Below, one piece after another: positions 1 through 6,782 of a stretch of DNA of 37,811 nucleotides. Positions within the stretch are counted from its first letter, which is position 1. Each line of letters opens with the position of its first letter. The stretch lies in IMG/VR virus record IMGVR_UViG_3300044730_000471, positions 1 to 37,811 of that record. One strand, written 5' to 3'. This DNA comes from a virus. The position numbers and the translations under genes were made by a program. A model generated the notes under the pieces. That model searched no databases. It saw only the letters and a list, made by a program, of their open reading frames with translations, and was not told where the DNA came from.

Positions 1-66
1 GTACATGATATCCGTTGGGTCTGCCGTTCCTAACGGGGTTAAATCGGTTACTTTAACGCCTGCCAT
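1..66 (-). CDS. Partial start of fibre-like protein (second copy)
   Basis: The minus strand from 66 reads MAGVKVTDLTPLGTADPTDI and two further residues before the window edge. This is identical to the start of the complete 166-residue gene at 36226-36726. It is therefore the 5' end of that gene on the other assembled allele, cut by the window boundary, and not a separate gene. Confidence 0.85.
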   Translation of the reverse strand, partial: MAGVKVTDLTPLGTADPTDIMY

Positions 67-91
67 AAGGGTAGTTTTTAGTTGGGTAAAT

Positions 92-310
92 TTACAAATT
101 ATTCAGATACGTTAACGCATCTTCAGAACTCTTAAACTTTTGCGCATTTAGTTTGTGTTCTGTTACTGTGATGCAGTACACGCCCTGCTCAGTTATTACG
201 TGAAAGGATGTTTCATCCACAGCCTCCCAGCGCGGCTCGATTAGATTAAGCCACGGCAAGCCCGTTGAGGTAAATTCGATATTTGTCGATGTGATGTTTA
301 CGTTTGTCAT
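92..310 (-). CDS. Small tip-linked protein, allele 1 (72 aa)
   Basis: This 72-residue protein has no family I recognise. It directly follows the fibre gene, with a 4-nt ATGA overlap at 307-310. Only its C terminus (SSEDALTYLNNL) is shared with the 61-residue gene in the same place on the other allele (SSEDALEYLNNL); the rest is unrelated. Because it changes together with the fibre tip, a role as a fibre assembly chaperone or tip partner, in the manner of Tfa proteins, is a reasonable inference. No membrane segment or signal peptide is seen. Confidence 0.75.
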   Translation of the reverse strand: MTNVNITSTNIEFTSTGLPWLNLIEPRWEAVDETSFHVITEQGVYCITVTEHKLNAQKFKSSEDALTYLNNL

Positions 311-2661
311 TTTATTTGAATTTCATAGTATGATAGCACAGTCGAATCGCCAGCCGCGCCGTTCTGAATTGCGAAAATGAGATACTGGTTAACCGTCCAA
401 TCAATATTCGAATTGGTTAGTGATGCTTGAGCTACTGCCGCATCATTCTGAATTGATGTAACAATCGACTGAAGTGTTTGCGTTACCGTTGCACTTTTCA
501 CAATCGCATTTCTGTCAATAGCTTGATAGGTTTGATTGATGTTATTTGTCGATGATGATATCAATAAGGTAGGTGCAGGAGTTACAATCGAATCGGCAGT
601 GTTGGCATAGATTCTCAACACCATAAATCCACTACCGCCAGTCTTTCCTAAACGGCATTTAAAGTTAATAATCGCTCCAACCGTTATAGTATTGGCAGGA
701 ATTAGCACACTCACAACTTTTGTGTTAGTTGTTACGCCCGTTACCGCCGTTTGATTGTTGAGGTCTTTATAAATCAGCGGCACAGTTGGAAAGGTTGCAA
801 GCGAACCATCGCCTCTCACATACTGCGCTGTCGTGCCGCTTGGTGTGTCAAACTTGCCGTTGAATGTACTCCAATCCGCTGTGCTTAATGCACCTCTGTT
901 GCTTGCGCTGGCAGTTGGTAGATTGAAAGTGTGCGTGCTGCTTGCCGAGCTTATGCCGAAGTCCGTGCCGCTTGTACCCGTTGCGAAGTTTTGCACTTGC
1001 GCGGTCAAGCCATTCAATGCGTTAAGCCCTGTGGTGAAAGTTGTGAGTACTTGGCAAAGGTTGTTGTCCTCAGTGTGCAGCGTAATGTTTCGCCCCGATG
1101 TAGTTACGAAAATGCGTACTGCGAGCCTATCAGTTGCAGCCAATACTATCGAAGGTACTGCAAGCGCACTTACATACAAATCGACTACCGTGCCGCCTGT
1201 AATCGCTTCGGGATTTGTAGACCCTGTTGAAATTAGCGTAAAGGTTGCGCCATCGTACTTGTAAAGCTCCATGTAAAAGCTCGGGTTACCACCGCTACTC
1301 GAAGCATTGAAGTAGGTCTCGAAGTTCCAATTGCCTGAAGGGATTGCCAAAAGGTTTGGGTCGCCTGCATCGGTTATAAATTGCGCGATGTAGCCATTGC
1401 CCTGCGCGTTTGTGCGTGTGAAGTTCGTGCCCGGTCCAAGCACTGGAGTGCGGCTCATTTGAAAGTAATCATTGCCTCCAATCGTGCCCTGACTTATTGA
1501 CCCGTTGAGGTAATAGTTAACCGATGCGCCACCGCCACCGCCCAAAGGGAAGTTAGCTAAAGAGCCATCTCCACGCACGTACTGGCTCACTACTCCGTTG
1601 GCAGTTATGTTAACGCTTGGCGTATTAGTTGGGTTAGCAACGTTAACGCTAAATGCAGGGTTTGTCGGGTTTGGTACTGTTGCTGCAACCGATGTAACCG
1701 TTCCCGTTCCGCCTGTTGCAGCAATTGTGAAGTTTGGATACGTTCCAGTTATATCAATTCCAGCACCTTCAGTAAGCACTACCGTCTGGTCGGGCAGCGT
1801 ATTGGCAATTGTGAAACTTGGATAAGTACCAGTTATATCAATGCCAGTTCCTTCCGTCAATTGCACTTCTTGAACATCGATATTAACAGAGCCGGGTGTA
1901 CTGCTATTTGCATTCACAGCACCGCCGCGAAAGTTCATATTTACAACCCCTGAAGCCACAACCGTACCTTCATCGCGCACGGTTAAGCTACCGCCCCCAC
2001 CGCCACCAATTGCGATTAACGGGTCGGCGGGTGTACCATTTCCGATTATTGTAATGCCGTCAACCGCAACCTCGGTTAAGCAAGGGTTACACGGCAAAAA
2101 GTCGGGCGGCAATGGTAGGTCGCCCGTGTCGCAAATATCATAACAAGTATCCTCTGAGCCGCTTACTATTTCAACCTCAACATCGATTACAACCGTTGCA
2201 AATTCGAAATTAGGCGGTAAAGATTTATCGCCTACCGTGTAGCCGTTTGGGATTACTTCGTAGCTTACAACGTCGATAATATCTTTAAAACCATAATCGC
2301 GCCCGCTTACCAACTTAAAAACTCGAGAGGCTACCCAGTCGCCCGCATCCTGGCTATCGCATGGTAAATTGTTTTTTCTAACTACGGCATAAGCTGAAAG
2401 ATTAAATTTCGTCGAATACATTTGCTTGCACCCGCTTACCCTTAAGTTTTCAACTTTTGAAATATTTACTTTGCCGCGCTTCGCCCAAAATAGCGTACCT
2501 ACTTTAGCGTCGTAATCGGTAACGGGTAGCGCTTGCCCGTCGCCTATGTAGTAAATCCAACCTTTGTCGCCTGTAAGCTCACATAAACCGTAAATGCGGT
2601 CGAATATATTACTTACTTCTACTCGTTGGTTTAAACGGTCTATAATGGTTTTTAAAATCAT
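307..2661 (-). CDS. Tail fibre / receptor-binding protein, allele 1
   Basis: This 784-residue protein has a globular N-terminal part (about 1-215), probably the virion anchor. A poly-glycine hinge follows near residue 220, then a low-complexity beta-rich shaft with repeated units: EGTGIDITGTYPSF / EGAGIDITGTYPNF, and QYVRGDGSLA occurring twice. The block containing STADWSTFNGKF is of a kind common in fibres of Bacteroidota phages. The last 150 or so residues form the distal tip and are replaced by an unrelated tip on the allele at 36934-37811. The start overlaps the upstream gene by 4 nt (ATGA). No peptidase or lyase motif was recognised. Role is inferred from architecture and position between connector and lysis genes. 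Confidence 0.85.
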   Translation of the reverse strand: MILKTIIDRLNQRVEVSNIFDRIYGLCELTGDKGWIYYIGDGQALPVTDYDAKVGTLFWAKRGKVNISKVENLRVSGCKQMYSTKFNLSAYAVVRKNNLPCDSQDAGDWVASRVFKLVSGRDYGFKDIIDVVSYEVIPNGYTVGDKSLPPNFEFATVVIDVEVEIVSGSEDTCYDICDTGDLPLPPDFLPCNPCLTEVAVDGITIIGNGTPADPLIAIGGGGGGSLTVRDEGTVVASGVVNMNFRGGAVNANSSTPGSVNIDVQEVQLTEGTGIDITGTYPSFTIANTLPDQTVVLTEGAGIDITGTYPNFTIAATGGTGTVTSVAATVPNPTNPAFSVNVANPTNTPSVNITANGVVSQYVRGDGSLANFPLGGGGGASVNYYLNGSISQGTIGGNDYFQMSRTPVLGPGTNFTRTNAQGNGYIAQFITDAGDPNLLAIPSGNWNFETYFNASSSGGNPSFYMELYKYDGATFTLISTGSTNPEAITGGTVVDLYVSALAVPSIVLAATDRLAVRIFVTTSGRNITLHTEDNNLCQVLTTFTTGLNALNGLTAQVQNFATGTSGTDFGISSASSTHTFNLPTASASNRGALSTADWSTFNGKFDTPSGTTAQYVRGDGSLATFPTVPLIYKDLNNQTAVTGVTTNTKVVSVLIPANTITVGAIINFKCRLGKTGGSGFMVLRIYANTADSIVTPAPTLLISSSTNNINQTYQAIDRNAIVKSATVTQTLQSIVTSIQNDAAVAQASLTNSNIDWTVNQYLIFAIQNGAAGDSTVLSYYEIQIK

Positions 2662-3164
2662 GCTCCCAGTTGTTTATTGATTTGCTCGATTATTAATTCC
2701 TCATGTTTACGCAAAAACGCTTGTTCTTCTTCTTCCGTTGGTTCGAATATAATACCATAACCTCTGAAAGAATCGTAACGCGGGTTTACCTCTTTACCGA
2801 ATTGTAAGCCCTGAGCCTTTAAATATTCGCGTTCCTCTAACATTAAAGCGGCGGTTAAACCTTGCTCGAGTATAGGCTCGGTTGAAAAATTACGACGTAA
2901 AAAACCCGTTAACTCTAAAGGGTTGTTTCTTATCTTTTTTTTGGATGTGTAGCCGGGCGAATAAGGTGTTTCATAATTACCGCCACGCCTTGCGGGTAAT
3001 GGTATCTTTTGACCCGCCGTATTTAAGTAACCGCCCGAGGCTTCAAAGATTCGAATACGCATTAACCTTTTTAATTCTTCAAGTGCTTCATAAAGCGGCG
3101 TAAAGTCTGATAGCCATTCGTTATAAATCGCTTTAAGCCTTTTATCGACCTCCTGTGGACTCAT
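2658..3164 (-). CDS. Putative head-tail connector / tail completion protein
   Basis: This 168-residue, charged, mostly helical protein has a basic central stretch (residues about 55-80) and an acidic C terminus rich in Glu. It overlaps the upstream structural gene and the downstream fibre gene by 4 nt each, so the three are translationally coupled. Size, charge and position after capsid genes fit neck or tail-completion proteins, but I see no diagnostic motif. The assignment is by context only. Confidence 0.6.
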   Translation of the reverse strand: MSPQEVDKRLKAIYNEWLSDFTPLYEALEELKRLMRIRIFEASGGYLNTAGQKIPLPARRGGNYETPYSPGYTSKKKIRNNPLELTGFLRRNFSTEPILEQGLTAALMLEEREYLKAQGLQFGKEVNPRYDSFRGYGIIFEPTEEEEQAFLRKHEELIIEQINKQLGA

Positions 3165-4207
3165 GGCAGCGCCGTAACGTATTTAATGTTTTTACGGCAA
3201 TCGAAGCAATGGTTATCGTCAGGTAATCGCATATTTTGAAGCATTGCCGTTAACTCATTATTGTATTGGTCGGCTGCAATATCGCGAGCCGCTACGATAC
3301 CCTCAAAGGCAGCCGCCGTTGCAAATGGTTTGTTACCTTTATTTACAAATACCGTAGTGTTCGCCCGTTGGTTAGGACTAACCGTTAGCGCGTAGTTATA
3401 TATTTCCACAGCCGTAGCGTATGCCAAAGCTAAACTCATTTGATTACCTATTGAACACAACCAGCCGCGACGGTCGCAGCTTACCGAGTAATTTAAACTC
3501 ATTCCCGTTGTGTACTTATTGTTTGAACTACTTAACACGCTTACGCCGTCGGTTGTTAGGTTAATGCCTATTGCATCGACAAACGGGCAAATATGCGCCT
3601 CACGAACCGCGCCGCCGCAATCATAGCAACTGCCCTTTTTTGGAATGAATTTAACCGTGTTCATAGTCGATTCATAAACAAAAGCTAAATCCAACTTGCG
3701 GCGCTTTGCTGCGAACTCCTTACCGATATAATACTCGATGCCGCCCGCCGTATACGTTATTGTATCAATTAGCTGAAGCGTAGTCATATCGAAAACCAAT
3801 ATCGGTACGTTGGTATTACTCGAGTCAATTGCGAGCGTTAAATCGCTTATAAATAGGTTTAGATAGCTTAACGTGTTCGGGCTTATCTTTACACGAATGC
3901 CGCCGTAATTACCAGCGCCTAACGCGGTTTGAATGTTAGCGTAATCGGTAACAACTTGACCTACCCTTTTCGATTCGATAATAGTATCGGCTTTCATCAT
4001 TGGGCTAAGCCGCGTTAGAACGTCGCTGCTAAGTTTCTTCCATGCAAAGGCGCGTTTATCCTCGAATAGTTCAACCCCGTTATCATATTGGTCGGTTATT
4101 AGCTGTCCTAAAAAGGTGTTATTTATACCGAGTTCGTCGATATATAAGCCCGTCGTAGGTTCTGCGACGTTGCAATCGCGTAAGCCCAAAAGTGATTCGT
4201 AGCACAT
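3161..4207 (-). CDS. Putative virion structural protein, cysteine-rich
   Basis: This 348-residue protein is first in the transcript after the capsid terminator. It has about ten cysteines, including the N-terminal MCYESLLGLRDC, a CYDCGG pair near residue 195 and CFDCRKN near the C terminus. The paired CxxC motifs suggest disulfides or a metal site. Three other virion-type genes here also begin with cysteine-rich segments. A TATCTTTG promoter element ends only 4 nt before the ATG, so its mRNA may be almost leaderless. A head-tail connector or tail-tube role is possible. No family assigned. Confidence 0.65.
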   Translation of the reverse strand: MCYESLLGLRDCNVAEPTTGLYIDELGINNTFLGQLITDQYDNGVELFEDKRAFAWKKLSSDVLTRLSPMMKADTIIESKRVGQVVTDYANIQTALGAGNYGGIRVKISPNTLSYLNLFISDLTLAIDSSNTNVPILVFDMTTLQLIDTITYTAGGIEYYIGKEFAAKRRKLDLAFVYESTMNTVKFIPKKGSCYDCGGAVREAHICPFVDAIGINLTTDGVSVLSSSNNKYTTGMSLNYSVSCDRRGWLCSIGNQMSLALAYATAVEIYNYALTVSPNQRANTTVFVNKGNKPFATAAAFEGIVAARDIAADQYNNELTAMLQNMRLPDDNHCFDCRKNIKYVTALP

Positions 4208-4211
4208 AGGA

Positions 4212-4219
4212 CAAAGATA
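4212..4219 (-). promoter_or_regulatory. Bacteroidota-type -7 element, near-leaderless
   Basis: TATCTTTG on the minus strand fits TAnnTTTG and ends 4 nt before the ATG at 4207. The -33 box would fall inside the preceding terminator hairpin and only a TTTA is present there. It would restart transcription just after the capsid terminator. Confidence 0.5.
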
Positions 4220-4246
4220 AAAAAAAAGAGGGGTAATAAACCCCTC
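4219..4246 (-). terminator. Intrinsic terminator after the capsid gene
   Basis: On the minus strand GAGGGG (4246-4241) pairs with CCCCTC (4233-4228) over a short AT loop and is followed by a run of nine T. It lies directly after the TGA of the capsid -1 frame extension at 4247-4249, so the extension reading frame fills the whole space between the capsid stop and this terminator. Confidence 0.88.
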
Positions 4247-4336
4247 TCATTCTGTTACAAGATTATCTAATCCATTTTGCGTCAATAGGTCTTCATCGGC
4301 TTGCGATAATAAACCTACCGACGCTATGACGGGTTT
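4247..4336 (-). other. Programmed -1 frameshift signal and 27-codon extension of the major capsid gene
   Basis: The last sense codons of the capsid gene are GTA AAC CCG TCA TAG. A AAC CCG (4336-4330) is a textbook X XXY YYZ slippery heptamer. Five bases later a 12-bp stem begins: GCGTCGGTAGGT (4324-4313) pairs with ACCTATTGACGC (4290-4279), using two G-U pairs, around a 22-nt loop with a smaller 4-bp helix. After a -1 slip, translation continues at GTC (4330) for 27 codons to TGA at 4249-4247. The extension begins VIASVGLLSQADEDLL and ends LDNLVTE. It has no usable start codon of its own. The arrangement parallels T7 gene 10A/10B. Confidence 0.8.
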
Positions 4337-5373
4337 ACAATCTCAATACAGTTTACGTAATTTACGCCTGCGTATTTGTCGCCAGCTTCGTAAATATCGT
4401 CAGGCAATGTTACTAATTTGCCTGTGTGAGTTAATACGATTGACAAATTACCGCAATCGTCCTTCATGGTTAAATCAACTGGCAATCCAGCAGGGGTGAA
4501 GGCAATTGTTTTGCTGTAATTGCTACCCGCTACTGGAGTAATACCCGCGTTCCATTCTGCCATATTGAACGATAACCATTGCATCGCGCCCGCAGTCGTA
4601 GCTAAGTTCTTTAGCTGTGAACCTTGTGCGGCTGCCAAACGTGCGTCGTAAGCGAAGCCGAAACCGTTTTGCTGCGAAATCGCTAACAAGTCGATGCCGA
4701 ACTGAGTGCAGCAACCAGCCTGCACCGCATTAGCATAACGCTGCATCTCAGCGCCACCAAATACCACAGGCGCGCCCGGATAGTTAGCCATGCGTGTAGC
4801 TTGTAGAATATCTGCCAAAGCAAACTCGTTCAATGCTTGACCGCCTGTTTGACGTGTAGCAACGCGTAAACAATCACCGCTAACGGTGTAGTAACCGCTA
4901 ACTTCAGTACCCCATTTGCCGATAGCGGCAACGGCTTGAGTAGCGGCGGCACTTGCTACTTTTCTATCCATTACGTCCATTAAACGCATGATAGACTCGA
5001 GAACGTAACGGCTGTTTTCTTGACAATGACGGGCGATAGCATCAGCCTCAATCAATTGTTCAGCAATGTACGTGTCGGTCGTTTCAAGCGTGTACGTAGT
5101 GGTGCTATCACCGTAATTGTTAGTAGCCGTACAAGTAAGGATATTACCACCTTCTTCTACTTCCGTTTCGGGTAATCGCTGAATCCAACGAGCCTCAACC
5201 GTCTTTAGCTTACCGCGTCCCGGTGAAACCTCTTGACGAATTAATTTTACGTTTTCAGGGGAATTAAGAAATTCGAGAAAGGGCAACTGTTCGCGCTGAC
5301 CTACTTCGATAAAAAGCTCCGAAAGGCTCATTTGCACATTCGGGCATTCGGATAAAATGCGAGAAATTGACAT
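4324..5373 (-). CDS. Major capsid protein
   Basis: This 349-residue protein is assigned as major capsid from its place after portal, MuF-like protein and scaffold, its size, and its mixed alpha/beta composition with alanine-rich helices (about residues 135-160, 185-215, 235-265), as expected of HK97-fold subunits. The N terminus is probably not a processed delta domain, because a separate scaffold gene exists and no protease gene is visible. The 3' end carries a canonical -1 frameshift signal that would yield a minor 375-residue form. No clear promoter was found in 5374-5476; the nearest TTTG-containing element (5419-5426) lacks the TA. It is followed by a strong terminator, which sets it apart as its own transcript end. 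Confidence 0.82.
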   Translation of the reverse strand: MSISRILSECPNVQMSLSELFIEVGQREQLPFLEFLNSPENVKLIRQEVSPGRGKLKTVEARWIQRLPETEVEEGGNILTCTATNNYGDSTTTYTLETTDTYIAEQLIEADAIARHCQENSRYVLESIMRLMDVMDRKVASAAATQAVAAIGKWGTEVSGYYTVSGDCLRVATRQTGGQALNEFALADILQATRMANYPGAPVVFGGAEMQRYANAVQAGCCTQFGIDLLAISQQNGFGFAYDARLAAAQGSQLKNLATTAGAMQWLSFNMAEWNAGITPVAGSNYSKTIAFTPAGLPVDLTMKDDCGNLSIVLTHTGKLVTLPDDIYEAGDKYAGVNYVNCIEIVNPS

Positions 5374-5476
5374 TTTGTTTTTAGGTTTAAGAGTTTACGT
5401 TTGCACTTAAAAAGGCGGCAAACATTCACGCCTAAAAATAATTTGTCATTTGAGCGCCGTAAATTTACGAATTGTT

Positions 5477-5506
5477 TTTGTAATTAAAAAAGTCGTTTTA
5501 TATTTG
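5477..5506 (+). promoter_or_regulatory. Plus-strand promoter for the small RNA
   Basis: TTTG (5477-5480), an 18-nt spacer and TATATTTG (5499-5506) match the Bacteroidota primary sigma consensus TTTG-N17-19-TAnnTTTG fully. Predicted start is near 5511-5513, where the first hairpin of the small RNA begins. Confidence 0.82.
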
Positions 5507-5510
5507 CTCT

Positions 5511-5608
5511 CGAAACATTCTTGCGGCTGTTTCGTAAAGGCAAAAAATTAGAACCTAACCGTTCAAATTAGTCCCCGAGATAACCGCAAGTATCTTCGGG
5601 GTTTTTTT
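5511..5608 (+). ncRNA. Small RNA with kissing-loop architecture (RNA1)
   Basis: A consensus promoter lies just upstream and an intrinsic terminator ends the unit, giving a transcript of about 95 nt without an evident ORF. The 5' hairpin is CGAAAC (5511-5516) with GTTTCG (5529-5534). A small GAAC/GTTC hairpin lies at 5551-5564. The terminator hairpin is 5573-5582 with 5591-5601 (one bulged T) followed by seven T. The 5' loop holds CTTGCGG (5520-5526), perfectly complementary to CCGCAAG (5584-5590) in the terminator loop, directly next to the 3' stem strand. A loop-loop pseudoknot is therefore likely. The same layout recurs in RNA2 at 28331-28450. It could be a free RNA or a leader attenuator for the plus-strand block. 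Confidence 0.72.
5573..5608 (+). terminator. Intrinsic terminator of RNA1
   Basis: CCCCGAGATA (5573-5582) pairs with TATCTTCGGGG (5591-5601) with a single bulge, an 8-nt loop and a T7 tract. The loop sequence pairs with the 5' hairpin loop of the same RNA. Confidence 0.85.
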
Positions 5609-5629
5609 ATTCCCTAAAAATAAAATTGA

Positions 5630-5892
5630 GTTCGGTCGGGATAAACTACGGCTGCGAACTTGTAAAAAGTGTTACAGTGGGTATTAGTACCAGCACAGCG
5701 GTGATGCAAAGGAGTGAGCCGCACTACTAATCGGGCTACCGTATGGCTCGTAAAATAGACTCCAACCTAATAAGGCACGGCGACCTGTTAGGCACAGCGT
5801 TCGAAGGATGGCTCCGAAAAGCTATACGAGCGTAACTGTGAAAGGCGTAAAGCGATTAAAAACCGCTTTGGGCTAATCATGCTTTCACAGTT
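5630..5892 (+). ncRNA. Multi-helix structured region upstream of GIY-YIG gene, family unknown
   Basis: This noncoding stretch holds many nested complementarities: GTTCG/CGAAC (5630-5634 with 5655-5659), ATTAGTA/TACTAAT (5683-5689 with 5725-5731) enclosing GCGG/CCGC, GCTCGTA/TACGAGC (5746-5752 with 5825-5831) enclosing a CCTAA/TTAGG hairpin (5766-5792) and a TTCG/CGAA hairpin (5800-5818), and an 11-bp perfect stem AACTGTGAAAG/CTTTCACAGTT (5834-5844 with 5882-5892) enclosing AAAGCG/CGCTTT. Such density suggests a folded RNA or ribozyme. The GIY-YIG gene follows 55 nt later on the same strand, as in mobile introns. I could not map group I P7/S elements, a group II domain V, or tRNA, tmRNA or RNase P features. 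Strand is inferred from the neighbouring gene. Confidence 0.55.
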
Positions 5893-5947
5893 TCTCAGGA
5901 TTCACCAAAAAGCTATACATACTCTTATAAGTTTATTATAATATACT

Positions 5948-6343
5948 ATGGGCTACAAAAAAAATAAAACAAAAAAAAGAGCTTCAACAAAATCTAATAG
6001 GTTAAAGAATTACAACGATGTAAAAGGGTACACAAAAAAAGCTGAGTACCGAACAAAAAAACAATATCACGTTTACGTTTTAGAATGTGAAAACAACGCT
6101 TTCTATGTTGGCATAGCCTTAGATATTGAAAAGCGTTTTGAACAGCATTTAGGCGGCAATGGTGCGAAGTTTACAAAAGAAAACTACCCGACTAAAATTA
6201 TTGAAACAATGCCAACGCATACAATCGAAATAGGGTTGGCTTGTGTATTTGAAAATTACAAAGTTTGTGAGTATAGACGAAAGTACCCAAACCATAAAAT
6301 AGGCGGTGGCTCACGTAAATTAAGTACCGATAGATATAAATAA
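5948..6343 (+). CDS. GIY-YIG homing-type endonuclease
   Basis: This 131-residue protein is the only clear plus-strand gene. A lysine/arginine-rich N terminus (1-38) precedes a GIY-YIG nuclease core: HVYVLECENNAFYVGIALD (about 40-58) supplies the two beta strands with YVY and YVG, and the expected arginine follows in EKRFEQH. A conserved-looking Glu sits in FENYKVCEYRR. It lacks a recognisable separate DNA-binding domain, and the basic N terminus may serve. It sits behind a structured RNA region on the strand opposite to the capsid and scaffold transcripts, which marks the 5.48-6.34 kb block as an insertion. Free-standing or intron-derived homing is the likely role. Confidence 0.82.
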   Translation: MGYKKNKTKKRASTKSNRLKNYNDVKGYTKKAEYRTKKQYHVYVLECENNAFYVGIALDIEKRFEQHLGGNGAKFTKENYPTKIIETMPTHTIEIGLACVFENYKVCEYRRKYPNHKIGGGSRKLSTDRYK

Positions 6344-6368
6344 AAAAAGCCTACTTGTTAGGTAGGCT
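6342..6368 (-). terminator. Intrinsic terminator of the 68-aa gene
   Basis: On the minus strand AGCCTAC (6368-6362 complement) pairs with GTAGGCT over a 7-nt loop, followed by seven T at 6348-6342. It ends the minus transcript of 6393-6599 and lies just beyond the stop of the convergent GIY-YIG gene. Confidence 0.85.
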
Positions 6369-6392
6369 CGGGTGGTTAGGTTAATTTAAAAC

Positions 6393-6599
6393 CTATATCG
6401 AGTATTTATCTTGATGCCAATAAAAACAGTAATCAAAAACAATTGTTTCTACGCTTTCGTTTTCATATTGAAACATACTCATTGCTGTTTCAATTTCGAT
6501 TAACAAGTTAGCCGTTCCGTATGCAGGGCATACAAGCGTTAACACTTTGCACTTAAATTGCTCTACGTTGTTTTCGGTTATTAGGTTTGATGCGTTCAT
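6393..6599 (-). CDS. Small accessory protein (68 aa) in a promoter-terminator cassette
   Basis: I start this gene at 6599 (MNASNLITENN). A longer reading to 6638 would run into the promoter at 6628-6658, and the same promoter-leader precedes three other genes with ATG at the equivalent place. The product is acidic and contains cysteines and aromatic residues toward its C terminus (FDYCFYWHQDKYSI). No family recognised. It has its own promoter and terminator and sits between the scaffold and capsid transcripts, so it looks like a moron-type accessory gene. Confidence 0.75.
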   Translation of the reverse strand: MNASNLITENNVEQFKCKVLTLVCPAYGTANLLIEIETAMSMFQYENESVETIVFDYCFYWHQDKYSI

Positions 6600-6627
6600 G
6601 GTGTGAATGTTTAAATGTTTAACTCTG

Positions 6628-6658
6628 CAAACATACAAACATTATTTGAATCTGCAAA
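6628..6658 (-). promoter_or_regulatory. Moron promoter P1
   Basis: Minus strand: TTTG (6658-6655), 19-nt spacer, TATGTTTG (6635-6628). The spacer (starting CAGATTCAAA) and the leader (TTAAACATTTAAACATTCAC) closely resemble those of P2 (8.6 kb), P3 (27.4 kb) and P4 (33.7 kb). No Shine-Dalgarno sequence is present before the ATG. Confidence 0.88.
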
Positions 6659-6710
6659 CTATTTCATAAAAATATTTAAACTTTTTTTGTAAGTGCTTAA
6701 TTTACTGCAT

Positions 6711-6740
6711 AAAAAAAAGGACTGGAAGCGACCCCAGCCC
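6711..6740 (-). terminator. Intrinsic terminator of the scaffold transcript
   Basis: Minus strand GGGCTGG (6740-6734) pairs with CCAGTCC (6725-6719, one G-U) and is followed by eight T. It closes the transcript carrying the scaffold and the genes at 6783-7203. Confidence 0.85.
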
Positions 6741-6782
6741 TTTCGTATTCGCCTTAAATTATCTATGAACTTTACAAAGGTA

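Larger units (their letters stand above)
1..1151. repeat. Diverged terminal repeat, left copy (tail-fibre tip allele 1)
   Basis: This stretch aligns base for base, with a constant offset of 36660, to 36661-37811. Positions 1-72 and 1025-1151 are identical between the copies. Between about 130 and 780 the two are largely unrelated, and 780-1024 is a mosaic of identity and substitutions. The left copy encodes the fibre C terminus, a 72-residue protein and the first 22 codons of the next gene. I infer a circular genome in which two alleles of this locus were assembled as the two ends of one contig. Confidence 0.9.

Noticed and set aside
833-1825. Plus-strand ORFs across the tail-fibre gene
   Set aside because: They lie opposite the fibre shaft, have no domain features, and mirror its repeats; a strong minus-strand gene explains the region.
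307-2661. Diversity-generating retroelement target in the fibre
   Set aside because: The tip varies by wholesale replacement, not by adenine-directed substitutions, and no reverse transcriptase or template repeat is present in the window.
5609-5940. Group I or group II intron, tRNA, tmRNA or RNase P RNA
   Set aside because: GTTCGAA at 5799 resembles a T-loop but has no acceptor or T stem; no P7/S core, domain V, or conserved RNase P or tmRNA sequences could be placed. Kept only as a structured region of unknown family.
6599-6638. Longer starts for the 68-aa and 157-aa genes (MYVC...)
   Set aside because: The extra codons fall inside promoters P1 and P3; the ATG after the conserved leader is the consistent start.
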